This document shows, piece after piece, positions 25,930 to 34,758 of a stretch of DNA of 64,000 bases. Under the pieces are notes generated by a model that was not told the origin of the DNA, searched no databases, and worked only from the letters and a program-made list of their open reading frames with translations. The number at the start of each line of letters is the position of its first letter. Position 1 is the stretch's first letter. The position numbers were made by a program, and so were the translations under genes. This DNA is from Streptomyces durmitorensis (GTDB taxonomy: Bacteria; Actinomycetota; Actinomycetes; Streptomycetales; Streptomycetaceae): NCBI RefSeq assembly GCF_023498005.1, contig NZ_CP097289.1, positions 8,246,001 to 8,310,000 of the forward strand, read 5' to 3'.

Positions 25930-27522
25930 TCAGGGGGCGGCGGGCGGCGACGGGGGAGTGGTGGGGTCGGCCAGCTCCTCGAAGCGGTGCTCGGCGAGGA
26001 CGCCCGTCTTGTGCCGCTGCACGAACCAGTAGTAGGCGAAGCCGCCGAGGGCGACGATGCCGATGAAGAGGAACGCGCCCCAGCGCAGGTACCAGTGCTG
26101 AGGTCCCGTCGCGTTGTAGACCTCCGCGCGGGGCCAGGCGAGGTTGATGGACATGGCCAGGCCCCAGAGCACCGCGACGATGTTGATCGGCAGCCCCCAC
26201 CGGCCGAGCGAGAACTGGCCTTCGGCGGGCTGCCACCCCCTGCGCAGCCGCTTCAGCAGCATGGGCACGGTGACCAGGAGGTAGGCCACGTAGATCATGA
26301 TGATCGCGATGCTCGTGATCACCGAGAAGATCTGCGGCTGGTTGATGTTGATCACCAGGATGACGACACCCACGACGCCGATCAGCACGGCGGGTACCAC
26401 GGGGGTCTGGAAGCGGGGGCTGACCTTGGCGAGATGTGTGCCCGCCGGCAGGTTGTTGTCCCGTGCCATGGCGAACATCAGCCGGATGCCGGCGGCCTGC
26501 ACGGCAAGGACACAGACGGTGATGGCGACGACCACCGCCCAGAGGAAGATCTCACCGATGGTCGAGCCGAGCGTTTCGAGTACCACGTACTGCAGTCCGC
26601 CGGTGGAGAGTTCCTCGGCCTGCAGATCCGGCACCGCAAGCAGGGCGAACAGCAGGATGAACGCGCCGATGGTGAAGGAGGCGATGAGGGCGCGCAGAAT
26701 GGCGCGGGGCGCGTTGCGGCCCGGGTTGTGCGACTCCTCGCCGAGCGAAGAGGCCGTGTCGAAGCCGTACATGACATAGGCGGAGGCCAGCGACGCGGTC
26801 AGGAAGGCGCCGAAGTACCCGAGCGTCTGGCCGCTGCCGAGGCCGTTCGTCTCGGTGAGGGCGCTGCTGGGGCCACGGGTGATGTGCGCCGCCAGGAAGA
26901 TGATCAGCGCGACCGCGGCGATCAGCTCGATGAACACTCCCGCCGAGTTGATCCGGGCCATGAGCTTGACCCCGAAGGCGTTCACCGCGGTGGAGAACAC
27001 GATGAGGACCGTGCCGAGGAGCACGGCGTTGGCAGCCGCGTCGTTCTTGCCGCTGCCGTCACCCACGAACTGGAACCAGTCGGAGATCTGCGGCAGCGTG
27101 ATCTGGTAGGCGAGCGCCACGGCGGAGAGCGTGACCATGGTGGCCGTCATCATCATCCAGCCGCCGAGCCAGCCGACGTGCGGGCCGCCCATCTTCTTGG
27201 CCCAGTTGTAGATGGAGCCTGCGACCGGATACCGGGCGGCGAGCTCACAGAAGCACAGGGCCACCATCAGCTGACCGACGAAGACCATCGGCCAGGACCA
27301 CCAGTAGGCGGGGCCGCCGAAGCTGACGCCGAAGTAGAACAGCTGGAAGGTGCCGGTCAGGATCGAGATGTAGCTGATCCCGGCCGCGAAGGTGTGGAAG
27401 TTGCCCAGCGTCCGCTTGAGTTCCGGACGGTAGCCGAGCTCGCCGAGCGCATCGTCGTCCTGCTGGCCCTGCGTCCTCTCCGGGACGGCGGGGTCCGGTC
27501 CTGGGCCGGATTCCGTGCTCAT
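25930..27522 (-). CDS. APC-superfamily amino acid/amine permease
   Basis: A 530-residue permease with about twelve membrane helices. The family motifs are visible as FHTFAAGISYISILTGTFQLF, PVAGSIYNWAKKMGG and YGFDTASSLGEESHNPGRNAPRAI, as in GABA/choline-type members of the amino acid-polyamine-organocation family. Its ATG overlaps the stop of the dehydrogenase gene by four bases (ATGA), so it is translationally coupled within the operon. Import of choline, GABA or a related amine for the two flanking oxidoreductases is the natural inference. Confidence 0.9.
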   Translation of the reverse strand: MSTESGPGPDPAVPERTQGQQDDDALGELGYRPELKRTLGNFHTFAAGISYISILTGTFQLFYFGVSFGGPAYWWSWPMVFVGQLMVALCFCELAARYPVAGSIYNWAKKMGGPHVGWLGGWMMMTATMVTLSAVALAYQITLPQISDWFQFVGDGSGKNDAAANAVLLGTVLIVFSTAVNAFGVKLMARINSAGVFIELIAAVALIIFLAAHITRGPSSALTETNGLGSGQTLGYFGAFLTASLASAYVMYGFDTASSLGEESHNPGRNAPRAILRALIASFTIGAFILLFALLAVPDLQAEELSTGGLQYVVLETLGSTIGEIFLWAVVVAITVCVLAVQAAGIRLMFAMARDNNLPAGTHLAKVSPRFQTPVVPAVLIGVVGVVILVININQPQIFSVITSIAIIMIYVAYLLVTVPMLLKRLRRGWQPAEGQFSLGRWGLPINIVAVLWGLAMSINLAWPRAEVYNATGPQHWYLRWGAFLFIGIVALGGFAYYWFVQRHKTGVLAEHRFEELADPTTPPSPPAAP

Positions 27523-28988
27523 TCGAACCACCTCTGCGGTGTCGCTGCGAGATTGCGCCAGATGTGCTTGGCCTCTTGGTACTCGGCGAGGCCGGCCGGC
27601 CCCAGTTCGCGGCCGAAGCCGGACTGCTTCATGCCGCCCCACTCCGCCTGCGGTACATAAGGGTGGAAGTCGTTGATCCAGACGGTCCCGGCGCGCATCT
27701 TGGCCGCCACGCGCTGGGCCTTGCCGGTGTCCTGCGACCAGACGGCGCCCGCGAGCCCGTAGACGGTGTCGTTGGCGAGCGCGATCGCCTCGGCCTCGTC
27801 CCGGAACCGCTCGACGGTGAGCACCGGGCCGAACGACTCGTCGGTGACCACGGACATGCCGGGGGTGCACTCGTCGAGCACGGTCGGCGGGTAGTAGTAG
27901 CCGTCCTTCAGCGCCGGGTCGTCGGGGCGCGCGCCGCCGCAGCGAAGGACCGCGCCCTCGGCGATGCCCGCCGCCACGTACGCCTCGACCTTGTCGCGGT
28001 GCGCGGCGGAGATCAGCGGTCCCGTGCGGGCGTTGACGTCGAAGGGGCCGCCGAGCCGGATCTGCTGCGCGCGCTCGACCACCGCGTCGACGAACCTGTC
28101 GTGCAGCGAGTCCTCGACGAGCAGCCGCGCCCCGGCCGAACAGACCTGGCCGGAGTGCAGGAAGATCGCCATCAGCGCGTAGTCGAGCGCGGCCTCGAAG
28201 TCGGCGTCGGCGAAGACGATGTTCGGGTTCTTGCCGCCCAGTTCCAGGGCGACCTTCTTCACCGTGGGCGCCGCGGCGGCCATGATGCGCCGTCCGGTGA
28301 CAAGACCGCCGGTGAACGACACCATGTCGACCCGCGGGTCCTCGCTGAGCGGCGCGCCCGCGGTGGGGCCCGCGCCGAGGATCAGGTTGGCCGCCCCGGC
28401 AGGCAGCCCGGCCTCGGTGAGCAGCCGCATCAGGATGATGGAGGTGTGCGGGGTCAGCTCGCTGGGCTTGAGGACGAAGGTGTTGCCCGCGCCGAGCGCC
28501 GGTGCGACCTTCCAGGCGGTCTGCAGCAGCGGATAGTTCCACGGAGTGATCAGCGCGCACACCCCGACCGGCTCGTGCACCACCCGGCTGTCCACGTCCG
28601 GGCTCCCGGCGTCGACGACCCGGTCGGTGCCGCCCGCGGCCGTCAGGTTGCCGAAGTAGCGGAAGCAGTTCGCGATGTCGTCCATGTCGTACTCGCTCTC
28701 CACGAGCCGCTTCCCGGTGTCCAGGGATTCGGCGCGGGCGAGCGCGTCCTTGTCGCGTTCGAGGAGGTCGGCCACGCGCAACAGCAGGCGGCCGCGTTCG
28801 GCCGCCGGAGTGGCGGGCCACGGTCCGTGGTCGAAGGCCTCACGGGCGGCGGCGATGGCCGCCGCCGCGTCCTTCGGCCCGGCCTCGTCGACGGTCGCGA
28901 CCAGGGTGTTGTCCGCGGGGCAGCGGATTTCCCGTACCTGCCCGTCCACGGCAGTGGTCCATGTTCCGCCGATGAACAGCTCCGGCAT
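27519..28988 (-). CDS. betB: betaine-aldehyde dehydrogenase-type ALDH
   Basis: A 489-residue NAD(P)-dependent aldehyde dehydrogenase. PWNYPLLQTAWKVAPAL precedes the cofactor-binding segment, the general-base glutamate lies in LELGGKNPN, and the catalytic cysteine is C283 in SGQVCSAG. The C-terminal VWINDFHPYVPQAEWGGMKQSGFGRELG is characteristic of glycine-betaine and gamma-aminobutyraldehyde dehydrogenases. The ATG at 28988 has GAGGAG upstream. It heads the operon with the APC permease and GMC enzyme, consistent with glycine-betaine synthesis from choline for osmoprotection or with catabolism of an amino alcohol. Confidence 0.9.
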   Translation of the reverse strand: MPELFIGGTWTTAVDGQVREIRCPADNTLVATVDEAGPKDAAAAIAAAREAFDHGPWPATPAAERGRLLLRVADLLERDKDALARAESLDTGKRLVESEYDMDDIANCFRYFGNLTAAGGTDRVVDAGSPDVDSRVVHEPVGVCALITPWNYPLLQTAWKVAPALGAGNTFVLKPSELTPHTSIILMRLLTEAGLPAGAANLILGAGPTAGAPLSEDPRVDMVSFTGGLVTGRRIMAAAAPTVKKVALELGGKNPNIVFADADFEAALDYALMAIFLHSGQVCSAGARLLVEDSLHDRFVDAVVERAQQIRLGGPFDVNARTGPLISAAHRDKVEAYVAAGIAEGAVLRCGGARPDDPALKDGYYYPPTVLDECTPGMSVVTDESFGPVLTVERFRDEAEAIALANDTVYGLAGAVWSQDTGKAQRVAAKMRAGTVWINDFHPYVPQAEWGGMKQSGFGRELGPAGLAEYQEAKHIWRNLAATPQRWFE

Positions 28989-29160
28989 GACGGCTCCTCG
29001 GGGATGGGATGCGCGGGTGCTCCACGAAAGGACGGTAAGGAGAATGGGCCGCGTCCGCACTACATGAGCCGCTATTCGGCGCAGCGGTCTCGGCCCGCTC
29101 CAGCGGGAACAGGCGTCCGCGAAGATCGTCCGCCCGCCACTCGGTTAGCCTGAAGGCACG

Positions 29161-30330
29161 ATGAACCGACTGAGCACGTCATGGGGCGCGTACGACCTCA
29201 CACGATTTCCCGAGGACTCCCGCGATCCGCTGCGCGCCTGGTCCGCCGCCGACGCCTACCTGCTGCGGCATCTGGCGGGCGAGACGGAGGACGGGGCGAA
29301 GCCCGTCGACCTCTCCGGCTCCGTGGCGGTCGTCGGTGACCGCTGGGGCGCGCTGACCACCTCGCTGGCCGAGTACGGGCCGACGCTGATCACCGATTCG
29401 TTCCTCGCGCGGGAGGCGACGCGGGCCAATGTGGCACGTGCCGGGTTCGCGCCGGACGCGGTACGGCTCGCGACGACCGACGACGCCGCGCCGAGCAGGA
29501 TCGACGTACTCCTGGTCCGGGTGCCGAAGAGCCTGTCGCTCCTGGAGGACCAGTTGCACCGGCTCGCGCCCGCCCTGCACGCGGGCACGGTCGTCGTCGG
29601 CACCGGCATGGTCAACGAGATCCACACCTCGACGCTCGACCTCTTCGAGCGGATCATCGGTCCTACGCGGACGTCGCTGGCCCGGCAGAAGGCGCGGCTC
29701 ATCTTCAGCACGCCGGATCCGGAGCGCGAGCCCGGCGCCGGCCCCTGGCCACGCAGCTACGTCCTGGACGCCGACTCCGGCGCGGGCTCGGGCCTTACCG
29801 TCGTCAACCACGCGGGCGTGTTCTGCGCCGACCGCCTCGACATCGGCACCCGCTTCTTCCTGCACCACCTGCCGACCGGCAGGGGCGCCGCGCACATCGT
29901 GGACCTGGGCTGCGGCAACGGCGTGCTCGGCACGGCCGCCGCCGTCGCGGACCCCGAGGCCACGGTCACCTTCATCGACGAGTCGTACCCCGCCGTCGCG
30001 TCGGCGAAGGCCACCTTCCGCGCGAACGCCACCGCGTCCACACGGGCGGAGTTCGTCGCAGGCGACGCGCTGTCCACCGTCCCCGACGGGACGGTGGACC
30101 TCGTCCTGAACAACCCGCCCTTCCACAGCCACCAGGCGACCTCCGGCGCGACCGCCTGGCGGATGTTCAACGGGGCACGCGCCGCGCTGCGCCCGGGCGG
30201 CGAGCTGTGGGTCGTCGGCAACCGCCATCTCGGGTACCACGTGAAGCTGCGCAAGCTCTTCGGCAACTCCCAAGTGGTGGCCAGCGACCCGAAGTTCGTG
30301 GTTCTGCGGGCGGTCAAGCGCGACCGCTGA
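29161..30330 (+). CDS. RlmG/RsmC-like rRNA methyltransferase
   Basis: A 389-residue protein with two tandem methyltransferase-like halves as in RlmG and RsmC. The N-terminal half (about 1-200) is degenerate; the C-terminal half has the SAM site HIVDLGCGNGVLGTAAA and the catalytic NPPF at 318-321 followed by HS. Enzymes of this group methylate the N2 of guanine in 16S or 23S rRNA. The start is the ATG at 29161 with GAAGG upstream and a -10-like TAGCCT nine bases before it, giving at most a very short leader. It is a single gene, divergent from betB. Confidence 0.9.
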   Translation: MNRLSTSWGAYDLTRFPEDSRDPLRAWSAADAYLLRHLAGETEDGAKPVDLSGSVAVVGDRWGALTTSLAEYGPTLITDSFLAREATRANVARAGFAPDAVRLATTDDAAPSRIDVLLVRVPKSLSLLEDQLHRLAPALHAGTVVVGTGMVNEIHTSTLDLFERIIGPTRTSLARQKARLIFSTPDPEREPGAGPWPRSYVLDADSGAGSGLTVVNHAGVFCADRLDIGTRFFLHHLPTGRGAAHIVDLGCGNGVLGTAAAVADPEATVTFIDESYPAVASAKATFRANATASTRAEFVAGDALSTVPDGTVDLVLNNPPFHSHQATSGATAWRMFNGARAALRPGGELWVVGNRHLGYHVKLRKLFGNSQVVASDPKFVVLRAVKRDR

Positions 30331-30349
30331 CCCCGGTTCCGAGACTGCG

Positions 30350-31180
30350 TCAGGCGTCGAAGGCGGTCGCCCGCGTCACCTTCTCCCACGTGGCGATCTC
30401 CGCACGGACGGAGTCGAGGTGACCGACGACCGCGTCCACGGCGTCGTCGCCCAGCGGCAGCCGCAGCGGAGTGTCGTCGGCGTCGAGCGCGGTGACGATC
30501 GCGGCGGCGGCCTTCGCCGGGTCGCCGGGCTGCCCGCCGTCGCCGCCCGCGACCATGGCGCGGGTGGCGCCCGCCGTCTGCGCGTAGTCCGGGATCTCCA
30601 CGGGGCTCGCGCTGGTGTTGCCGAACAGGCTTGTGCGGAACGCGCCGGGCTCCACGACCAGGACCTTGATGCCGAGCGGGCCCACTTCAGCTGCCAGCGC
30701 CTCCGACATTCCCTCTAGGGCGAACTTCGTGCCGCTGTACGCCGAGAACCCCGCGAACGACATCTGCCCGCCCATGCTGCTCATCTGCACGATCGCGCCC
30801 GAGCGCCGTGCCCGCATGTGCGGAAGCACGGCGCGGGTCAGCGCGGCGGGGCCGAAGACGTGCACGTCGAACAGGGCGCGCAGCTCGGCGTCCGAGTCCT
30901 CCTCCAGGGCGCCGACGTGGCTGCGGCCCGCGTTGTTCACCAGGACGTCGATGCGCCCGTGCCGGTCGGTGACGTCGCGCACGGCGGCCTCGATGCCCGC
31001 CGTGTCGGTCACGTCCAGGGTGAGCGCCTCGACCTGGTCGGGGTGGGCGGCGACCAGGTCGTCCAGGGACGACGCGTTGCGGGCGGTGGCCACGACCACA
31101 CCGCCCGCGGCGACGGCGGCCTCGGTGATCGCCCGGCCGAAGCCGCTGTTCGCGCCCGTCACGAGCCATACCTTCGTCAT
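30350..31180 (-). CDS. short-chain dehydrogenase/reductase
   Basis: A 276-residue classical SDR. The NAD(P) motif TGANSGFGRAI is at about 8-18, NNAGRS at about 84-89, and the catalytic Tyr-x-x-x-Lys lies in SAYSGTKFALEG. I chose the second of two adjacent ATGs (31180) because AAGGGAG lies six bases upstream; the first would have only three. It is divergent from a LysR gene 103 bases away, an arrangement in which the LysR protein usually controls the enzyme. The substrate is unknown. Confidence 0.9.
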   Translation of the reverse strand: MTKVWLVTGANSGFGRAITEAAVAAGGVVVATARNASSLDDLVAAHPDQVEALTLDVTDTAGIEAAVRDVTDRHGRIDVLVNNAGRSHVGALEEDSDAELRALFDVHVFGPAALTRAVLPHMRARRSGAIVQMSSMGGQMSFAGFSAYSGTKFALEGMSEALAAEVGPLGIKVLVVEPGAFRTSLFGNTSASPVEIPDYAQTAGATRAMVAGGDGGQPGDPAKAAAAIVTALDADDTPLRLPLGDDAVDAVVGHLDSVRAEIATWEKVTRATAFDA

Positions 31181-31283
31181 CATGAACTCCCTTGACATGT
31201 AGGCCGGGTCATACGTTCCCCGGCTGTGTGGATCATCCTGCGGAAGAATCTGGTGGCTCGTCCAAGACCTGACGTGATAGCTG

Positions 31284-32240
31284 ATGGTTATGGACCTACA
31301 CGGCAGGGACGTACACAGCAGGGATCTGCGCTACTTCGTCGCGGTGGCGCAGGAGTTGCACTTCACGCGGGCCGCCGAGCGGCTCTTCGTCTCGCAGCCC
31401 GCCCTGAGCAAGCAGATACGGACGCTGGAACGGCAGCTGGGGGCCGAGCTGTTCGTGCGGGACCACCGTGGAGTGCGGCTCACTTCCGTGGGTGCGGCGC
31501 TCCTGCCGCACGCCCAACAGGTGCTTGAGGGCTGGCAGTCGGCGGTCGGAGCGGTGGAGCGCGCGAAGACCGAGGAGCGGGCCACGCTCACCGTGGGCAT
31601 GAGCACGAGACCGGCCCGCGGCGGACTCCTGCCCGCGGTGCGGTCCCGCTTCAGCGAGGCCCGTCCTGCGGCCACGATCCGTCTGCGGCAGGTGAGTTGG
31701 CAGGACGCGAGCGCGGGCCTCGCGGACGGCACGGCGGACGTGGCCTTCGTCTGGCTGCCGCTTCCCGACCTGGAGCGTTACGCGTGGGTGGTGGTCGCCG
31801 AAGAGCCGCGCCACGTCGCCCTGCCCGCGACCCACCGCCTCGCGGGCCTGGACGAGGTCGACTTCGCCGACATCGCCGACGAGCCCTTCCTCGCCCTGCC
31901 CGGGAGCGCGGGCGCGCTGCGGGACTACTGGCTCGCCCTGGATGCCCGCGAGGGCACCGCGCCCCGTATCGGCGCGGAGATCGCCAGTACCGACGAGACG
32001 TACGAGGCGCTGGTGGACGGTCGCGGCGTCTGCCTGGTCGCCGCGGGCAACGCGCCCCTGATCACGCTCGGTGGCGTCGTCACACGCCCGGTCCGCGGCA
32101 TCTCGCCCAGCCGGTTCGCCCTGGCCTGGCGCGCGGGCGACGACGGCCGCCCGCTGGTCAGCGCGTACATCAAGGCGTGCGAGGAGGCGCTCGGGCGGGT
32201 CCAGCAGGAGCCCGCGGGCGTATCTCGTCGCAACCGTTGA
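31284..32240 (+). CDS. LysR-family transcriptional regulator
   Basis: A 318-residue regulator. The winged helix-turn-helix covers about 10-70, with LHFTRAAERLFVSQPALSKQ and LGAELFVRDHRGV, and the remainder is a periplasmic-binding-like effector domain. An ATG at 31290 is an alternative start; neither has a clear ribosome site. The gene is divergent from the SDR gene and upstream of an MFS transporter gene in the same direction, so either could be the target. Confidence 0.9.
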   Translation: MVMDLHGRDVHSRDLRYFVAVAQELHFTRAAERLFVSQPALSKQIRTLERQLGAELFVRDHRGVRLTSVGAALLPHAQQVLEGWQSAVGAVERAKTEERATLTVGMSTRPARGGLLPAVRSRFSEARPAATIRLRQVSWQDASAGLADGTADVAFVWLPLPDLERYAWVVVAEEPRHVALPATHRLAGLDEVDFADIADEPFLALPGSAGALRDYWLALDAREGTAPRIGAEIASTDETYEALVDGRGVCLVAAGNAPLITLGGVVTRPVRGISPSRFALAWRAGDDGRPLVSAYIKACEEALGRVQQEPAGVSRRNR

Positions 32241-32289
32241 CCTTGCCCCAACACCCCCTTACCGTTTCGGCGTTCGGAGTATCAGATGG

Positions 32290-32307
32290 CGTTCGAAATC
32301 ACGAACG
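32290..32307. promoter_or_regulatory. inverted repeat upstream of the MFS gene
   Basis: CGTTCG-AAATCA-CGAACG is a perfect 6-bp inverted repeat with a six-base centre, 25 bases upstream of the MFS start codon and immediately after a partial copy (CGTTCGGAG at 32270). The position suits a repressor operator for the MFS-GH43 pair. Confidence 0.45.
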
Positions 32308-32331
32308 TCGGTATGAGGGGACGCTCGCACC

Positions 32332-33654
32332 ATGGAGCGCACAGTGCTCAGGAAGACCGCGTGGCGGCTGCTGCCGTTTCTCGGCCTGTTGTATGTGATC
32401 GCCTACATCGACCGCTCGAACGTCGGCTTCGCGAAGCTGGAGCTCCAGGCCGAACTGGGCGTCAGCGCCACGGCGTTCACCCTCGGCCAGGTCTTCTTCT
32501 TCACCGCGTACGCCCTCTTCGAAGTGCCGAGCAACCTGATGCTGCACCGCGTCGGCGCGCACCGCTGGATCGCCCGCATCCTGCTGACCTGGGGCCTGGT
32601 CACCATCGCCACGGTCCTCGTGCAGAGCACCTGGCAGTTCTACCTGGCCCGCTTCGCGCTCGGCGCCGCCGAGGCCGGGTTCTTCCCCGGAGTGCTCTAC
32701 TACCTCTCCCGCTGGTTCCCCGGCAGCCACCGGGGCCGGGCCATCGGCGCGTTCATGCTCGCCGCGCCCGTCTCCTTCATCGTCGGCAACCCGCTGATGG
32801 GCGTCCTGATGGACCTCGACGGGACCTGGGGCCTGACCGGCTGGCAGTGGGTGTTCCTGGCCACCGGCATCCCGGCCGTGCTCGTCGCCCCGGTCGTCCT
32901 CGCCCGGCTGCCCGCGGGACCGGAGAAGGCGCGCTGGCTCGCCGCCGACGAACGCCAGTGGCTCACCGACGCCCTGGCCGCCGACCGGGCGGAAGCGGGT
33001 CAGCAGCCGCAGCACGCGCTCGCGGTCCTGCGCGACCGCCGCGTCCTGACGGCCGCCGTGTTCTTCCTCGCCTTTCCCCTGTCCACCTACGGCCTCTCCT
33101 TCTGGCTGCCCACGATCATCGACGGCTTCGGTGACCTGACGAGCACCGAGGTCGGATTCGTCTCCGCCATCCCTTACGTGTGCGTCGCCGCCGGACTGGT
33201 CGTCGTGCCCCGCCTGGTGGCCCGCCGCGACACCCCCTATCTGTGGACCGCGGCGATGCTCGGCCTGACCGTCGCCGGGTTCACCGTCACCGCGCTCTTC
33301 GGCTCTCCCGTTGTGCAGATGCTCGGCCTGTGTGCCGCGGCCGTCGGCGGATACGCGGCGCAGCCCGCCTTCTGGGCGCTGATCCCGCGCTTCCTGACGG
33401 GCGCCGCGGCGGCAGCGGGCATCGCCGCGGTCAACGCCGTCGGCAACCTCGGCGGCGGCTTCGGCCCGCTCGGCATCGCGGCGGTCGTCGACTCCACTGG
33501 CAGCGCGCTGACCGGCCTGCTGTTCCTGCTCTCGGTGGCCGTGCTCGGCCTGCTCGCCGTCCCTCTGCTGCGGCGCGCGCTGAGTACGCCGCCCGCGCCC
33601 TCAGCCGTACCGCTTCCCGGGGCGCCGTCCGCCGCGGAGAAGTCCGTCCCGTAG
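32332..33654 (+). CDS. MFS transporter, anion:cation symporter type
   Basis: A 440-residue permease with about twelve membrane helices and a central cytoplasmic loop. The opening LRKTAWRLLPFLGLLYVIAY, then IDRSNVGFAKLELQAELG, and the helix-4 motif GAAEAGFFPGVLYYLSRWFP are the hallmarks of the ACS (phthalate/tartrate/hexuronate permease) family. It probably imports a small organic anion. It precedes a secreted GH43 gene by 27 bases, which suggests a sugar acid or arabinose-related substrate, but the family does not normally carry neutral oligosaccharides. Confidence 0.9.
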   Translation: MERTVLRKTAWRLLPFLGLLYVIAYIDRSNVGFAKLELQAELGVSATAFTLGQVFFFTAYALFEVPSNLMLHRVGAHRWIARILLTWGLVTIATVLVQSTWQFYLARFALGAAEAGFFPGVLYYLSRWFPGSHRGRAIGAFMLAAPVSFIVGNPLMGVLMDLDGTWGLTGWQWVFLATGIPAVLVAPVVLARLPAGPEKARWLAADERQWLTDALAADRAEAGQQPQHALAVLRDRRVLTAAVFFLAFPLSTYGLSFWLPTIIDGFGDLTSTEVGFVSAIPYVCVAAGLVVVPRLVARRDTPYLWTAAMLGLTVAGFTVTALFGSPVVQMLGLCAAAVGGYAAQPAFWALIPRFLTGAAAAAGIAAVNAVGNLGGGFGPLGIAAVVDSTGSALTGLLFLLSVAVLGLLAVPLLRRALSTPPAPSAVPLPGAPSAAEKSVP

Positions 33655-33681
33655 ATCCGACCCCGCCTACCAGGGAGCCGC

Positions 33682-34752
33682 ATGAGCCACAACGAAGTAC
33701 CCAGCCGTAGAAGCCTGTTGAGAGGATCGCTGGCCGCCGGCGCCCTCGCCGCCGCACCGGTGGCCCTCGCCCAGGCGCCCGCCCACGCCGCGTCCCGGGC
33801 GGCCGCCGCCTACCGCAACCCGCTCGTCGAGCAGCGCGCCGACCCGCACATCCACCGCCACACCGACGGCCACTACTACTTCACGGCGACCTCTCCCGAG
33901 TACGACCGCATCATTCTGCGCCGCTCCCGCACCCTGCGGGGCCTGACGCGGGCGGACGAGTCCGTCATCTGGCGGCGGCACACGAGCGGCGACATGGCCT
34001 CGCACATCTGGGCGCCGGAACTCCACCACATCAACGGCAAGTGGTACATCTACTTCGCCGCGGCCCCCGCCGACGACGTGTGGAAGATCCGCATCTGGGT
34101 CCTGGAGAACGCCAACGCCAATCCCTTCAAGGGGAGTTGGACCGAGAAGGGGCAGCTCACCACGGCCTGGGACACCTTCTCGCTCGACGCCACCACCTTC
34201 ACGCACCGGGGCAGCCGCTACCTGGCCTGGGCGCAGTACGAGCCCGGCATGGACAACAACACCGGCGTCTTCCTGTCGCGGATGGCGAATCCCTGGACTC
34301 TGACGGGACCTCAGATACGCCTGACCACACCCGAGTACGACTGGGAGTGCGTCGGATTCAAGGTGAACGAAGGGCCCTCCGTCATCCAGCGGGGCGGCCG
34401 CGTCTTCCTCTCGTACTCGGCGTCCGCGACCGACTCCAACTACTGCGTCGGGCTGCTCACCGCCGACACCCGCAGCGACCTCATGGACCCCGCCTCCTGG
34501 GCCAAGTCGCCGACCCCGGTCTTCACCAGTAACGACACGACCAAGCAGTACGGTCCGGGCCACAACTGCTTCACCGTCGCCGAGGACGGCCGCACCGACG
34601 TCCTCGTCTACCACGCCCGCCAGTACAAGGACATCGTCGGCGACCCCCTGCACGACCCCAACCGCCACACCCGCATCCAGAGGCTCGGCTGGAAGGCCGA
34701 CGGCACACCGGACTTCGGCATCCCCGTCGCCGATGCCGCCGGGGGGTCATGA
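33682..34752 (+). CDS. secreted GH43 exo-arabinosidase-type glycosidase
   Basis: A 356-residue Tat-exported enzyme. A twin-arginine signal (SRRSLLRG, hydrophobic core, cleavage likely after AHA at about 36) leads into a five-bladed propeller. The catalytic base is probably D54 in EQRADPHIHRH; the blade motif HIWAPELHHINGKWYIYF and a candidate general acid in KVNEGPSVI follow. This pattern is that of the GH43 subfamily containing Streptomyces exo-alpha-1,5-L-arabinofuranosidase. It would release arabinose from arabinan side chains outside the cell. It is probably co-transcribed with the MFS gene. Confidence 0.87.
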   Translation: MSHNEVPSRRSLLRGSLAAGALAAAPVALAQAPAHAASRAAAAYRNPLVEQRADPHIHRHTDGHYYFTATSPEYDRIILRRSRTLRGLTRADESVIWRRHTSGDMASHIWAPELHHINGKWYIYFAAAPADDVWKIRIWVLENANANPFKGSWTEKGQLTTAWDTFSLDATTFTHRGSRYLAWAQYEPGMDNNTGVFLSRMANPWTLTGPQIRLTTPEYDWECVGFKVNEGPSVIQRGGRVFLSYSASATDSNYCVGLLTADTRSDLMDPASWAKSPTPVFTSNDTTKQYGPGHNCFTVAEDGRTDVLVYHARQYKDIVGDPLHDPNRHTRIQRLGWKADGTPDFGIPVADAAGGS

Positions 34753-34758
34753 GCCCCG

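Noticed and set aside
25930..28821. A 963-codon open frame on the minus strand
   Set aside because: The permease occupies only 25930-27522; the upstream part lies out of frame within the aldehyde dehydrogenase gene and has arginine-rich shadow composition.
29179..30273. A 364-codon minus-strand frame opposite the RlmG-like gene
   Set aside because: No recognisable domain and shadow composition; the plus-strand gene has SAM and NPPF motifs.
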